Assembly: GCF_025655475.1 (NCBI RefSeq)
Contig: NZ_JAHTIK010000001.1
Coordinates: forward strand, 4,585,040-4,649,039
Direction: 5' to 3'
DNA length: 64,000 bases
DNA from: Kitasatospora sp. DSM 101779
GTDB taxonomy: Bacteria; Actinomycetota; Actinomycetes; Streptomycetales; Streptomycetaceae
Of this stretch, positions 54,405 to 62,820 are shown in pieces. The notes under the pieces are model-generated. The model was not told where the DNA came from. It worked only from the letters and a program-made list of their open reading frames with translations, and did no database searches. The translations under genes and the position numbers were made by a program. How positions within the stretch are numbered: the stretch's first letter is position 1; each line of letters begins with the position of its first letter.

Positions 54405-54892
54405 GGGGGTCTCCCTGGAAAAGGGCGCAACGGTGGGAGGGCGCGGTCGGGGCGGCCTGCCTGCCGGCGTCTTGCCGCGCTCTTGAGGTGGCACCTTAGC
54501 GCCCGGGCCGGGCCGGGCGGACGGGGGGTGGGGTGTCGCGGTGGCGGTCGATCAACATCCCAGTACACCAGGCTAGTTGGCGATCGATGACGGGCCTGTG
54601 ACGTCGCGTTCCGGCATGTTGCGGTCAGATGAATTCAGGACCGGTCGGGCCGGGTGGAGCGGTCGGCGGTCCGGCGATGATGGACGTGCCCATGGCAGTG
54701 GTGGGCCGCGGTGGTGCCCGGGCGGCGTCCGGTCGGCGATCCGCATTTTCGAGTGTGTGCTCTATTCGTACTATTTGCAGGCGTGAATTGACCACTCGTA
54801 CGAGTGATTGCGGGCGGGGCCGAATGGGCGTCAGCATATTTTGACAAAGCGGCACGTCCGGTGTGCGCATGCTTCATGCGAAGGGTTCCCCG
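54405..54892. other. 488-bp divergent spacer upstream of encapsulin gene
   Basis: This is the most AT-rich stretch of the window, especially 54700-54850. It holds the palindrome CACTCGTACGAGTG at 54793-54806, a TTGACC just before it, and CATATTTT near 54835. No gene is supported; short frames inside have poor codon bias. A tightly controlled promoter is likely. Confidence 0.6.
54793..54806. promoter_or_regulatory. Perfect palindrome upstream of the encapsulin operon
   Basis: CACTCGTACGAGTG is a perfect 14-bp palindrome 87 bp before the shell ATG. A near-identical 14-mer (ACTCGTTCGAGTGA versus ACTCGTACGAGTGA) occurs at 29953-29966. The cognate regulator is unknown. Confidence 0.5.
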
Positions 54893-56317
54893 ATGTCGAC
54901 CGAAACCAGCACTGGTGTTCCTGCGCGGGGCGGCGAGCCGCAGCTGCGGCAGCAGTCCAGCCTGAGCACGGCCGGCGCGCGGAATCTGGCCAGCACCACC
55001 AAGTCGGCGCCCCAGATGCAGGAGATCAGCTCGCGCTGGCTGCTGCGGATGCTCCCCTGGGTCCAGGTGTCCGGCGGCACGTACCGGGTGAACCGTCGGC
55101 TCAGTCACGCGGCAGGCCGCGGCCGGGTCGCGTTCGTCCGCACGGGTCCGCGGGTCGAGGTCCTGCCGCCCTCGCTGCGCGAGCTGCCGCTGCTGCGAGA
55201 CGTGCGGGACGATGCCCTGCTCGCCGCCCTGGCCGCCGGCTTCGTGCAGCGGGATTTCCGGGCCGGCGAGCAGCTGGTGGCCGCCGGCGACCCGCTCGGC
55301 GAGCTGTTGCTGGTCGCGCACGGCAAGGTCGAGCGGCACGGCACCGGCCGCTACGGCGACGCCACCGTGCTCGGCTCGCACGCCGACGGCGACCACCTGG
55401 GCGACGAGGCATTGCTCGGCGGGGACGCCCGCTGGCCGGTCGGCCTGCACGCCACCACCGCCGGCACCCTGCTCGCCCTGCCCCGCGCCGCCTTCGAGCA
55501 GGTGGCGGCCACCGCACCGGAGCTGCGCGAGCGCCTCAGGGTGCTCGCCGAGGGCGCCCGGCGCCCGCAGAACAAGTACGGCGAGGCCGCGATCGAGATG
55601 TCCGCGGGCCACACCGGCGAGCACGAGCTGCCCACGACCTTCGTCGACTACGAGCTCGCCCCGCGCGAGTACGAGCTGAGCGTCGCCCAGACGGTGCTGC
55701 GGGTGCACACGCGCGTCGCCGACCTCTACAACCAGCCGATGGACCAGACCGAGCACCAGCTGCGGCTGACCGTCGAGGCGCTGCGCGAGCGCCAGGAGCA
55801 CGAGCTGGTCAACAACCCGGAGTTCGGCCTGCTCACCAACGCGGACCACAGCCAGCGGATCCAGACGCACTCCGGCCCGCCCACCCCCGACGACATGGAC
55901 GACCTGCTCAGCCGCCGCCGCGGCACCCGGTTCTACCTGGCCCACCCCAGGGCGATCGCCGCGTTCGGTCGTGAGCTCAACCGGCGCGGCCTGTACCCCG
56001 GCACGGTGGAGGTCCACGGCCGCCGGGTGCCGGCCTGGCGTGGCGTGCCGGTCCTCAGCTGCAACAAGATCCCGATCGCCGACGGCACCAGCTCGATCCT
56101 CGCCGTGCGCACCGGCGAGGACAGCCAGGGCGCGATCGGCCTGCACCAGACCGGCATCCCCGACGAGTTCGAGCCGAGCCTCTCGGTGCGCTTCGCCGGC
56201 ATCGACGAGAAGGCCGTCATCTCCTACCTGGTCACCGCCTACTACTCCGCCGCGATCCTCGTGCCGGACGCCGTGGGCGTCCTCGAGAACGTCGTCCTGG
56301 ACGGCCCGCGCGGCTGA
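54893..56317 (+). CDS. Family 2B encapsulin shell protein with cNMP-binding-like domain
   Basis: The 474-residue protein is predicted to self-assemble into an HK97-fold nanocompartment. The N-arm is near residues 28-70 (RNLASTTKSAPQMQEISSRW). A cyclic-nucleotide-binding-like beta-roll is inserted at about 95-215 (FRAGEQLVAAGDPLGELLLV, HGKVERHGTG, GDHLGDEALLGGDARWPVGL). The HK97 core resumes from about 245 (VDYELAPREYELSVAQTVLR, ADLYNQPMDQTEHQLRLTVE, RRGTRFYLAHPRAIAAFGRE, PVLSCNKIPIADGTSSILAV) and ends near GVLENVVLDGPRG. Streptomyces EshA is the known relative. The cNMP cassette keeps GDEALL and Arg180 but has WPV where RAATV-like residues are expected, so ligand binding is uncertain. The start at 54893 has AAGGG upstream. 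The cargo gene follows. Confidence 0.92.
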   Translation: MSTETSTGVPARGGEPQLRQQSSLSTAGARNLASTTKSAPQMQEISSRWLLRMLPWVQVSGGTYRVNRRLSHAAGRGRVAFVRTGPRVEVLPPSLRELPLLRDVRDDALLAALAAGFVQRDFRAGEQLVAAGDPLGELLLVAHGKVERHGTGRYGDATVLGSHADGDHLGDEALLGGDARWPVGLHATTAGTLLALPRAAFEQVAATAPELRERLRVLAEGARRPQNKYGEAAIEMSAGHTGEHELPTTFVDYELAPREYELSVAQTVLRVHTRVADLYNQPMDQTEHQLRLTVEALRERQEHELVNNPEFGLLTNADHSQRIQTHSGPPTPDDMDDLLSRRRGTRFYLAHPRAIAAFGRELNRRGLYPGTVEVHGRRVPAWRGVPVLSCNKIPIADGTSSILAVRTGEDSQGAIGLHQTGIPDEFEPSLSVRFAGIDEKAVISYLVTAYYSAAILVPDAVGVLENVVLDGPRG

Positions 56318-56362
56318 TCCGCCCGCCCGCACCCGAGCTCACGCACGTACGGCGCCCCAACG

Positions 56363-56404
56363 GCACAACGCACAACGCACGACGCACGACGCACGACGCA
56401 CGAC
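56363..56404. repeat. Six tandem 7-bp repeats between shell and cargo genes
   Basis: GCACAAC occurs twice and GCACGAC four times, exactly end to end, 45 bp after the shell stop codon and 82 bp before the cargo ATG. The unit is not a multiple of three. It lies in untranslated operon RNA and is likely to vary in copy number. Confidence 0.9.
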
Positions 56405-56486
56405 GGCAGAACAGCAGCACACAGCTTCAGGGCACGGTCGGCGCCGTACGGCCTCCCGTGCCACCACACCGAGGGGGAGGACCATC

Positions 56487-57536
56487 ATGGGGATCTTCGC
56501 GCCGGAACGCGACCAGACCGACGGGAACGAGGCCGCCGACGTGCTCGCCCGCGCCCGCAGCACCGTCGACCCCGGCCTGCGCGCGGCCGTCGACACCCTG
56601 CCGGACTCGATGCGGCGCATCGCCGGCTACCACTTCGGCTGGTGGGAGGCGGACGGCACACCCAGCGCGGCCGACGCGGGCAAGGCGATCCGGCCGGCGC
56701 TGGTGCTCGCCGCCACCCAGGCCGCCGGCGGCCTCCCCGGCTCCGCCGTCCGGGCCGCCGCCGCGGTGGAGCTGGTGCACAACTTCACGCTGCTCCACGA
56801 CGACGTCATCGACCGCGACCGCACCCGCCGCCACCGTCCCACCGCCTGGCGGGTGTTCGGCACCACCGAGGCGATCCTGGCCGGCGACGCCATGCACTCC
56901 CTGGCCCTCCGCGTCCTCGCCGAGGACACCCACCCCGCCGCCCCGGCGGCCGTCCGCCGGCTCGCCGACTGCGTGGTCGAACTCTGCGCCGGCCAGCAGG
57001 CCGACTGCGCCTTCGAGCAGCGCAGCGACGTCACCCTGGCGGAGTGCCTCGCCATGGCCGAGGGCAAGACCGGGGCGCTGCTCGGCTGCGCCTGCGCCCT
57101 CGGCGCGCTCTACGCCGGGGCGGGCGAGGCGGTCGCCGACGTGATGGACGCCTTCGGCCGGGAGATCGGCCTGGCCTTCCAGCTCATCGACGACCTCATC
57201 GGCATCTGGGGCGATCCGGCGGTCACCGGCAAGCCGGTCGGCGCCGACCTCGCCGCCCGGAAGAAGTCCCTGCCGGTGGTGTACGCGCTGAGCAGCGGCA
57301 CCCCGGCTGCGGCCGAGCTCGCCGAGCTCTACGCACTGGACCGGCCGTTCAACGCCGCCGAGCTGCAGCGGGCCGCCGCGGCGGTGGACCGGGCCGGCGG
57401 CCGCAGCTGGGCCCAGGGCGAGTCCTGCGAGCGGATGGCCGCGGCCATCGCCCACCTCGCCGAGGCCATCCCCGACCCCTCGGAGGCGGACGACCTGCTC
57501 GCCCTCGCCGAACTCGTCACCCGCCGCTCGCGCTGA
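56487..57536 (+). CDS. Polyprenyl diphosphate synthase, probable encapsulin cargo
   Basis: Condenses IPP with allylic diphosphates to make a C15-C20+ prenyl diphosphate. The 349-residue all-helical protein has GKAIRPALVLAATQAAGG (66-83), the first Asp motif LLHDDVIDRDRTRRHRP (D105, D106, D109) and the second motif FQLIDDLIGIWGDP (D235, D236, D243). The second is DDxxG rather than DDxxD. KPVGADLAARKKSLPVVYAL also matches. The first 40 residues are variable and could hold the targeting segment. GGGGGAGG precedes the ATG. It lies directly downstream of the shell gene, as in known family 2B loci where this enzyme is the cargo. Confidence 0.92.
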   Translation: MGIFAPERDQTDGNEAADVLARARSTVDPGLRAAVDTLPDSMRRIAGYHFGWWEADGTPSAADAGKAIRPALVLAATQAAGGLPGSAVRAAAAVELVHNFTLLHDDVIDRDRTRRHRPTAWRVFGTTEAILAGDAMHSLALRVLAEDTHPAAPAAVRRLADCVVELCAGQQADCAFEQRSDVTLAECLAMAEGKTGALLGCACALGALYAGAGEAVADVMDAFGREIGLAFQLIDDLIGIWGDPAVTGKPVGADLAARKKSLPVVYALSSGTPAAAELAELYALDRPFNAAELQRAAAAVDRAGGRSWAQGESCERMAAAIAHLAEAIPDPSEADDLLALAELVTRRSR

Positions 57537-57629
57537 CGCAGCCGCCCGCCGACGCGGACGCTCGCCGACTCAGCCGCCCCCGGCACAGCCGCCCGCTCGT
57601 ACGAGGGGGCGGGTCGGCGGCGGCGGGCC

Positions 57630-58661
57630 TCAGGCGCTCCCGGCGGGCCCCGCCGTTCCGGCCGCCGAGGCGAGGAGCTTCCGCTCCTGCTCCGCGGCGA
57701 TGCCCAGCGGCGTCCCGCCCTGGGTGTACGGGGTGTCGCGGGGGCCTCGCCGGCCGATCCAGGCCCAGGTGTCGCGGACGGTCTCCTCGACCGGGCGGTT
57801 GCGCAGACCTGCCTCCCGGGCCCGGGCGGTGTCGGCCTGCCAGATGCCGGCCCAGTCGGGCTCGTCGGGAGTCCACAGCGGCAGCTCCGTCCACGGCACG
57901 ACCCCGGCGGCGAGCAGCGCCTCGTCGGCGACCGGGACGAACGCGGCGTCGGAGCCGGTGGCCCCGGCACAGGCGCGCAGCATCGCACCCATGGTGGTCC
58001 CGCCGGCCGGCCCGGTGGTGACGTACCGGCCGGTCCGCCCCTGCTCCAGCAGGCCGAGTCCGAAGGCGGCGAAGTCGCGGGCGTCGATCAGCTGCATCGC
58101 GCGGTCCGGGTCGCCGGGCAGGACCACCTGCCCGCCGCGGGCGATCCGCTCCAGCCACCAGAGCAGCCGGCCGACGTTCTCGTGCGGGCCGATCAGCAGG
58201 CCGCAGTTGAGCAGCGTGGAGCGGTCGCCGAAGTACTCCGTCACGGCGCGCTCGCAGCCCGCCTTCAGCGCGTTGGCGGGGGGCTGGTCCGGCGGGGTGT
58301 CGGCCGGGCAGTCGAAGGTGGCGGAGGTCTCGTCGACGGGCCGGGCCGGCCAGTCGGCGAAGGCGTGGATCGAGGAGACGAAGCTGTAGTGGCCGGCCCT
58401 GTCGCGCAGCAGCCGGGCGGCCTGCGCGACGGCGTGCGGCTGCTGGCCCGAGGTGTCGACCACGGCGTCCCAGCTGCGGCCGTCGACGAGCCGGGCGAGG
58501 TCCTCCGGTCTGGTCCGGTCGCCGTGGACGGCCTCGACACCGGGCAGGTCGGACCCGGTGACGCCGCGGTTGAAGGTGGTGACCCGGTGACCGCGGGCGA
58601 GGGCGTCCGAGACGTAGGCCCGGCCGAGGAAGGACGAGCCGCCGAGAATGAGGATGTTCAT
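57630..58661 (-). CDS. NAD-dependent epimerase/reductase-like protein
   Basis: A 343-residue extended-SDR protein. The Rossmann start is MNILILGGSSFLGRAYVSDA, followed by RGHRVTTFNRGVTGSDLPGV, the active-site-like HYSFVSSIHAFADWPARPVD and NALKAGCERAVTEYFGDRST, where the catalytic Tyr-x3-Lys is not clear. This is typical of the RNA-binding/atypical SDR branch. DARDFAAFGLGLLEQGRTGRY is also conserved. The ATG at 58661 is chosen over 58697 for its fit to the fold. It is convergent with the cargo gene; no link is evident. Confidence 0.83.
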   Translation of the reverse strand: MNILILGGSSFLGRAYVSDALARGHRVTTFNRGVTGSDLPGVEAVHGDRTRPEDLARLVDGRSWDAVVDTSGQQPHAVAQAARLLRDRAGHYSFVSSIHAFADWPARPVDETSATFDCPADTPPDQPPANALKAGCERAVTEYFGDRSTLLNCGLLIGPHENVGRLLWWLERIARGGQVVLPGDPDRAMQLIDARDFAAFGLGLLEQGRTGRYVTTGPAGGTTMGAMLRACAGATGSDAAFVPVADEALLAAGVVPWTELPLWTPDEPDWAGIWQADTARAREAGLRNRPVEETVRDTWAWIGRRGPRDTPYTQGGTPLGIAAEQERKLLASAAGTAGPAGSA

Positions 58662-58805
58662 ACCGCTGACCCTCTCCGGCCCGGTCCGTCCGCACACGGG
58701 CGTTCACTCCTGGCGGACCGGGCGGCGGCGTCGGCCACCGGTCGGTCGGGTGGGTCATTAGTCTCACTCCGTACCGATTCGTCCGACAGGTGGGAGTGTG
58801 ACGGC

Positions 58806-60146
58806 ATGGGCAACCCGGTCCTGGTGGATGAGGCCACGGTGCGGGGCACGGCGGCGGAGGCCTGGATCTGGGCGCTGCCGATGCTGGAGAACTACCGGAC
58901 GCTCTACGCGCAGGCCGTCGACGACGCGGACCCCCGCTACGTCGGCGGCTTCGGTGTCTTCCGCCACTACCCGCATCCCTTCACCCCGGCCAACACCGAT
59001 GTCGTCACCCCGAACAACGACACCCCCTACTCCTGGGCCTGGCTCGACCTGCGGGCCGAGCCGTGGGTGCTGGAGGTCCCGGCCACCGACCGCTACCACG
59101 TGCTGCCGCTGCACGACCTCGACACCTGCTACGTCGGCTTCGTCGGCTCCCGCACCACCGGCAACGGCGCCGGCCGCCACCTCGTCCTCGGCCCGGACCA
59201 CCGCGGCATGTCGGGTGAGGGCTTCGACGGCGTCCTGCACGCCGACACCCGACTGGTCGGCATCGTCGGACGGACCTACCTGGCGGGGCCCGAGGACGTC
59301 CCGGCCCTGGAGCAGGTCCAGGCCGGCTACCGGCTGCGCCCGCTGAGCGCCCACCTGGGCACCGAACCGCCGCCGCCCGCACCCGACCCGGTCTGGCCGG
59401 TCTGGCGCGAGGAGGTCCTCGACAGCCTGGAGTTCTTCTCCTTCCTCGACTTCCTGCTCGGCTTCTTCCCGGCGCTGCCGGCCGACACCGACCTGCGCCG
59501 CCGCCTCGCCGAACTCGGCATCGGCGCCGGAGACTTCGAACCGGCCGCGCTGCCCCTGGAGATCCGCGGGGCGATGGCCCGGGGCATCGCCGACGCCCGG
59601 ACCCGGCTGAGCGGGGCGGTGGCCGGGAGCCACGACTCCACCGCCCTGTTCGGGACGAGGGTCCAGCTCGGCACCGACCATCTCGGCCGGGCGATCGGCG
59701 TGCTCCGCGGCCTGTACGGACTGCCGGTCGAGGAGGCCTGGTACACCGGCTGGACCACCGAGGACGGTCCGGGTGGCCCGGGTGGTGCGGTCGGCCGCCC
59801 GCTGGACGGTTCGGTCCGCTCCTACACCCTCCGCTTCCCGCCCGGGGGCCGCCCGCCCGCCCGGTACTTCTGGTCCGTCACCGTCTACGGGCTGCCCGAC
59901 CAGCTGCTGGCCGCCAACCCGATCGACCGGTACGCGATCGGCGACCGCACCCCCGGCCTCGCCGCCGACGAGGACGGCGGCCTGACCCTCCGTCTCCGGC
60001 ACGAACGCCCCGAGGACCCGCGGGAGCTGGCCAACTGGCTGCCCGTCCCCGCCGGACCGTTCATGGCCGTGCTGCGGGTGTACGGTCCCGAGCCCACCGT
60101 CCTCGACGGCCGCTGGCAGCGGCCGCCGCTGATCGTCGGCCCCTGA
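58806..60146 (+). CDS. DUF1254/DUF1214 domain protein
   Basis: A 446-residue protein. The N-terminal DUF1254 region is AAEAWIWALPMLENYRTLYA, NTDVVTPNNDTPYSWAWLDL, VLEVPATDRYHVLPLHDLDT. The C-terminal DUF1214 region is SYTLRFPPGGRPPARYFWSV, VYGLPDQLLAANPIDRYAIG, ANWLPVPAGPFMAVLRVYGP. No signal peptide is present, although many relatives are exported. Function is unknown. The ATG at 58806 has GGGAG upstream. The TGA stop is itself one copy of the target duplication of the downstream IS element; the protein end is unchanged. Confidence 0.88.
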   Translation: MGNPVLVDEATVRGTAAEAWIWALPMLENYRTLYAQAVDDADPRYVGGFGVFRHYPHPFTPANTDVVTPNNDTPYSWAWLDLRAEPWVLEVPATDRYHVLPLHDLDTCYVGFVGSRTTGNGAGRHLVLGPDHRGMSGEGFDGVLHADTRLVGIVGRTYLAGPEDVPALEQVQAGYRLRPLSAHLGTEPPPPAPDPVWPVWREEVLDSLEFFSFLDFLLGFFPALPADTDLRRRLAELGIGAGDFEPAALPLEIRGAMARGIADARTRLSGAVAGSHDSTALFGTRVQLGTDHLGRAIGVLRGLYGLPVEEAWYTGWTTEDGPGGPGGAVGRPLDGSVRSYTLRFPPGGRPPARYFWSVTVYGLPDQLLAANPIDRYAIGDRTPGLAADEDGGLTLRLRHERPEDPRELANWLPVPAGPFMAVLRVYGPEPTVLDGRWQRPPLIVGP

Positions 60147-61139
60147 GAAAGTGTTGGGTAATCGGGTGATTACTGGTTCTCGAGGTCGTCGGCGAGGCGG
60201 CGGGCTGCTTCGGTCTCGATGGGGCCGCGTGGTTCGATCTCCTCGCCGGCGAGGCGGGCGGCCATGAGCCGGATCATGGCGACCTTTATCATTGCTTCGG
60301 CGTGCGCGGTCTTGCGCTCGTAGTCCCGTGCCAACCGTCTGCACCGTCCCAGCCAGGAGAATGTCCGCTCGACCACCCACCGGCGGGGCAGCACCTGGAA
60401 GCCTTTCACATCCGCGTTTCGGGGCACCGCGACGATCTCCAGCCTCTCGTGCTCGGCCGCCCAGCCGACCAGCCCCGCGTCGACGACGTTCACGTAGCCG
60501 CCGTCCACCCAGACCAGCCCGGCCTGCGGAAACACCTCCCGCAGGCCGGCGAGAACCAACTTCGCGCCGGCCCGGTCCTGCACCGAGGCCGAGTGCACGA
60601 CCGCCCGGAGCACCAGCCCGCAGGTGTCCACCAGCAGGTGCCGCTTGCGGCCCCGCACGCGCTTGCCCGCGTCGTAGCCGATCGCCTGCCCGCCCTGGTG
60701 GCTGCGGGCGGACTGAGAGTCCAGCACCGCCGCCGAGGGCTGCGGGTCCCGGCCGTCCGCCACCCGCACCCGCTCGCGCAGCGCGTCGTGGACCCGGTCC
60801 CAGGTGCCGTCCGCCGCCCAGACCCGGAACCACCGGTAGGCCACGTCCCACGGGGCGAGGTCGTGCGGAACCAACCGCCAGGCACAGCCACTGACCAGCA
60901 CGTACAGCACGGTGTCCACGACCAGCCGACGCGGGAACTTCAACCGACGACCCGCCCGGCGCGGATCCCGCACCGGCAACAACGGCTCGATCACCGCCCA
61001 CTGGGCATCCGTCAACGACGAGTCATAGGACGGCTTGCACACGCAGACACACATGGCGGCGATCATCGCGAACACCACGGCCGCAAAGATCACCGCCCGC
61101 GCATCACGTCTCGCAGTTGATCAATTACCCAACACTTTC
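60147..61139. mobile_element. IS5-family insertion sequence, complete
   Basis: The element is 993 bp. The ends are perfect 16-bp inverted repeats, GAAAGTGTTGGGTAAT at 60147-60162 and its complement at 61124-61139, flanked by a TGA duplication. It contains one uninterrupted transposase gene on the minus strand. Intact ends, an intact frame and exact duplications suggest a recent insertion. Confidence 0.95.
60170..61054 (-). CDS. IS5-family transposase
   Basis: A DDE transposase of 294 residues from MCVCVCKPSYDSSLTDAQWA. The N-terminal HTH-like part is VIEPLLPVRDPRRAGRRLKF. The catalytic residues are Asp in AAVLDSQSARSHQGGQAIGY, Asp in LVWVDGGYVNVVDAGLVGW and Glu in RRWVVERTFSWLGRCRRLAR, the last with the IS5 pattern Y/R-x3-E-x6-R. 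GKRVRGRKRHLLVDTCGLVL is also typical. A GTG at 61093 would add 13 hydrophobic residues. Unlike many relatives it needs no frameshift. Confidence 0.92.
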   Translation of the reverse strand: MCVCVCKPSYDSSLTDAQWAVIEPLLPVRDPRRAGRRLKFPRRLVVDTVLYVLVSGCAWRLVPHDLAPWDVAYRWFRVWAADGTWDRVHDALRERVRVADGRDPQPSAAVLDSQSARSHQGGQAIGYDAGKRVRGRKRHLLVDTCGLVLRAVVHSASVQDRAGAKLVLAGLREVFPQAGLVWVDGGYVNVVDAGLVGWAAEHERLEIVAVPRNADVKGFQVLPRRWVVERTFSWLGRCRRLARDYERKTAHAEAMIKVAMIRLMAARLAGEEIEPRGPIETEAARRLADDLENQ

Positions 61140-61338
61140 TGAGCCGGGCCCGTCCCCGAGCCGGGCCACCCCCGGCTCCCGGTCGTCGCCCCGCTCGCGG
61201 TCGTGGCCCCGCTCCCGGGCCCACCGCATCCGAACGGTCGTCCGGAAAAGGGCGGCGCAGGCTGTAACGCCGTGCCGTCCCCGCGGCGTCCTACAGGAGG
61301 AGGCGCACGGCGGCGGAGCGGGGGAGGAGGGGACGGGC

Positions 61339-61881
61339 ATGGCCGGGGGCGGAGCGGGGCGCGGCACCAGGGACGACGAGTTCCTGGAGTTCGCGGCGAC
61401 CCGATCGAGCCATCTCTACCGTTCCGCATGCCTGTTGACGGGTGGTGACACCCACCTCGCCGAGGACCTCGTCCAGGAGACGCTCGGCCGGATGTACGCG
61501 GTCTGGCGCACCGGCGGCTGGCGCCCCGGCACCCGGCGGATCGACAACCCCGCGGCCTACGCCCAGGGCGTGCTCTACCGCCTGTTCCTCTCGCACCTCA
61601 GGCGCCGCAGCAGCACCGAGCGCCCCGTCGGGGACCTGCCGGACCGGGCCGCCCCGACCGGCGACTCCTCGTTGCGGGTCACCCTGATCGAGGCGCTCGC
61701 CAGGCTCTCGCCGCGGGACCGCGCCGTGCTGGTGCTCCGCTACTGGGAGGACGTCAGCGTCGAGGAGACCGCCGAGCTGCTGGGGGCCAGCCCGGGCGCC
61801 GTCCGGACGCAGACCTCGCGGGCGCTCACCCGGCTTCGGGCACTGATCGGCGACGCCCTCCCCGACCTCGCCCTGCGCTGA
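61339..61881 (+). CDS. SigE-family ECF RNA polymerase sigma factor
   Basis: An ECF-type sigma factor of 180 residues. Region 2 is DEFLEFAATRSSHLYRSACL, THLAEDLVQETLGRMYAVWR. Region 4 is ALARLSPRDRAVLVLRYWED, VSVEETAELLGASPGAVRTQ, TSRALTRLRALIG. The FxxFV-type opening and the short linker match the SigE/ECF41-like actinobacterial SigE group. The ATG at 61339 follows GGGGAGGAGGGGA. A membrane protein gene follows 129 bp downstream and may be its anti-sigma factor. The IS ends 200 bp upstream and could have altered its promoter. Confidence 0.9.
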   Translation: MAGGGAGRGTRDDEFLEFAATRSSHLYRSACLLTGGDTHLAEDLVQETLGRMYAVWRTGGWRPGTRRIDNPAAYAQGVLYRLFLSHLRRRSSTERPVGDLPDRAAPTGDSSLRVTLIEALARLSPRDRAVLVLRYWEDVSVEETAELLGASPGAVRTQTSRALTRLRALIGDALPDLALR

Positions 61882-62010
61882 CGGTGCACCGACCCGAGCA
61901 CCACGCTGCCCGACCACCTCGCCCGACCACCTCGCCCGACTGATCCGCCCGCCCGATCCCCCCGACCATCGAGAACCACCCGATCCGACTGCAGAGACGG
62001 TGAACCAGCC

Positions 62011-62787
62011 ATGTCCGACTCACCCGAGCCACTCCCCGAGGAGGAGCTCGTCCAGCTCTTCCGGGAGGCCGGTGACGGCTTCCTGGCCGACCGTCCGCAG
62101 ATCGTGCTCGGTGCCGTGGAACGCGGCCGGGCCCTGCGCCGCCGCCGAGCCGCGTCCGTCGTCGGCGGGATGGCGGCGCTGGCAGTGATCGCGGGCGGCG
62201 GAGCGGTGCTGGCGTCCGTTCCCGGCGGCGGCGGCCGGTCGGACCGGACCGCGGCGGACTCCGCCACCAGCACCGGCATGACCGACCAGGAGATGGTGGC
62301 GGCGCTCAGACCGCACCTGGACGGCTGGCGGATCGTCGACGTCCGCGGCACCGGGACGGCCGGTTCCACCGAGGCCGGGACGGCTCCCCTGGTGGAGATC
62401 GCCGTGGACGACGGCCACGGCCGGGCCGGCGTCCGGACGGCGGTCTGGCGCGACACCGTGCGGACCGTGCTGCAGTCCACCTCCTGCCCCGAGCCGCAGC
62501 ACCCCGAGGTCGCCTGCAACCGGGTCACGCTGCCCGACGGCTCCGCCCTGATGACCTGGAAGTCCGGCTACGCCGACAGCGGGGCCAAGTCCTGGTGGTG
62601 CCTGCTCGCCACCCCGTCCGGCAAGCGGGTGTCGGTCACCGAATGGAACTCGTCGGAGCCCGGCGAGAGCACGAGCCGCACCGACCCGCCACTGACGGTC
62701 GACCAGCTCCGGGTGATAGCCGTCGACCCGGTCTGGGACCGCGCGGTGGAGGACACCGGCCTCCGCGGCGACACCGCGCAGCACTGA
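62011..62787 (+). CDS. Single-pass membrane protein, possible anti-sigma partner
   Basis: A 258-residue protein. The cytosolic part is about 48 residues (PLPEEELVQLFREAGDGFLA, DRPQIVLGAVERGRALRRRR), then one helix ASVVGGMAALAVIAGGGAVL. An exported domain follows with paired cysteines (LQSTSCPEPQHPEVACNRVT) and KSGYADSGAKSWWCLLATPS. It lacks a zinc-binding HxxxCxxC motif, so it is not a canonical ZAS anti-sigma. Genes of this layout commonly follow SigE-family sigma genes, which suggests but does not prove a regulatory role. Confidence 0.72.
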   Translation: MSDSPEPLPEEELVQLFREAGDGFLADRPQIVLGAVERGRALRRRRAASVVGGMAALAVIAGGGAVLASVPGGGGRSDRTAADSATSTGMTDQEMVAALRPHLDGWRIVDVRGTGTAGSTEAGTAPLVEIAVDDGHGRAGVRTAVWRDTVRTVLQSTSCPEPQHPEVACNRVTLPDGSALMTWKSGYADSGAKSWWCLLATPSGKRVSVTEWNSSEPGESTSRTDPPLTVDQLRVIAVDPVWDRAVEDTGLRGDTAQH

Positions 62788-62820
62788 CCCGATCGCGCCG
62801 CCGGGACGGATCCACGCCGG

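Larger units (their letters stand above)
60144..61142. repeat. 3-bp target duplication (TGA) flanking the IS element
   Basis: TGA occurs at 60144-60146 and 61140-61142, immediately outside the 16-bp inverted repeats. The left copy is the stop codon of the DUF1254 gene. Confidence 0.85.

Noticed and set aside
54577..54844. Small genes in the encapsulin upstream spacer
   Set aside because: Short frames lack ribosome binding sites and codon bias; the AT-rich DNA looks like a promoter region.
56363..56404. CRISPR array or coding repeat
   Set aside because: Seven-base units without spacers, in a gap with stop codons and no conserved frame.
54405..57629. 2-methylisoborneol or other terpene gene cluster
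   Set aside because: No terpene cyclase or prenyl methyltransferase is present; the neighbours are an ATP-grasp gene and an epimerase.
58806..60146. DUF1254 gene truncated by the insertion sequence
   Set aside because: The duplication restores the TGA stop at the junction, so the protein end is the same as before insertion.
61201..61338. ECF-type autoregulatory promoter before the sigma factor
   Set aside because: GGAAAA near 61244 has no convincing partner -10 at the right distance; not reported as a feature.
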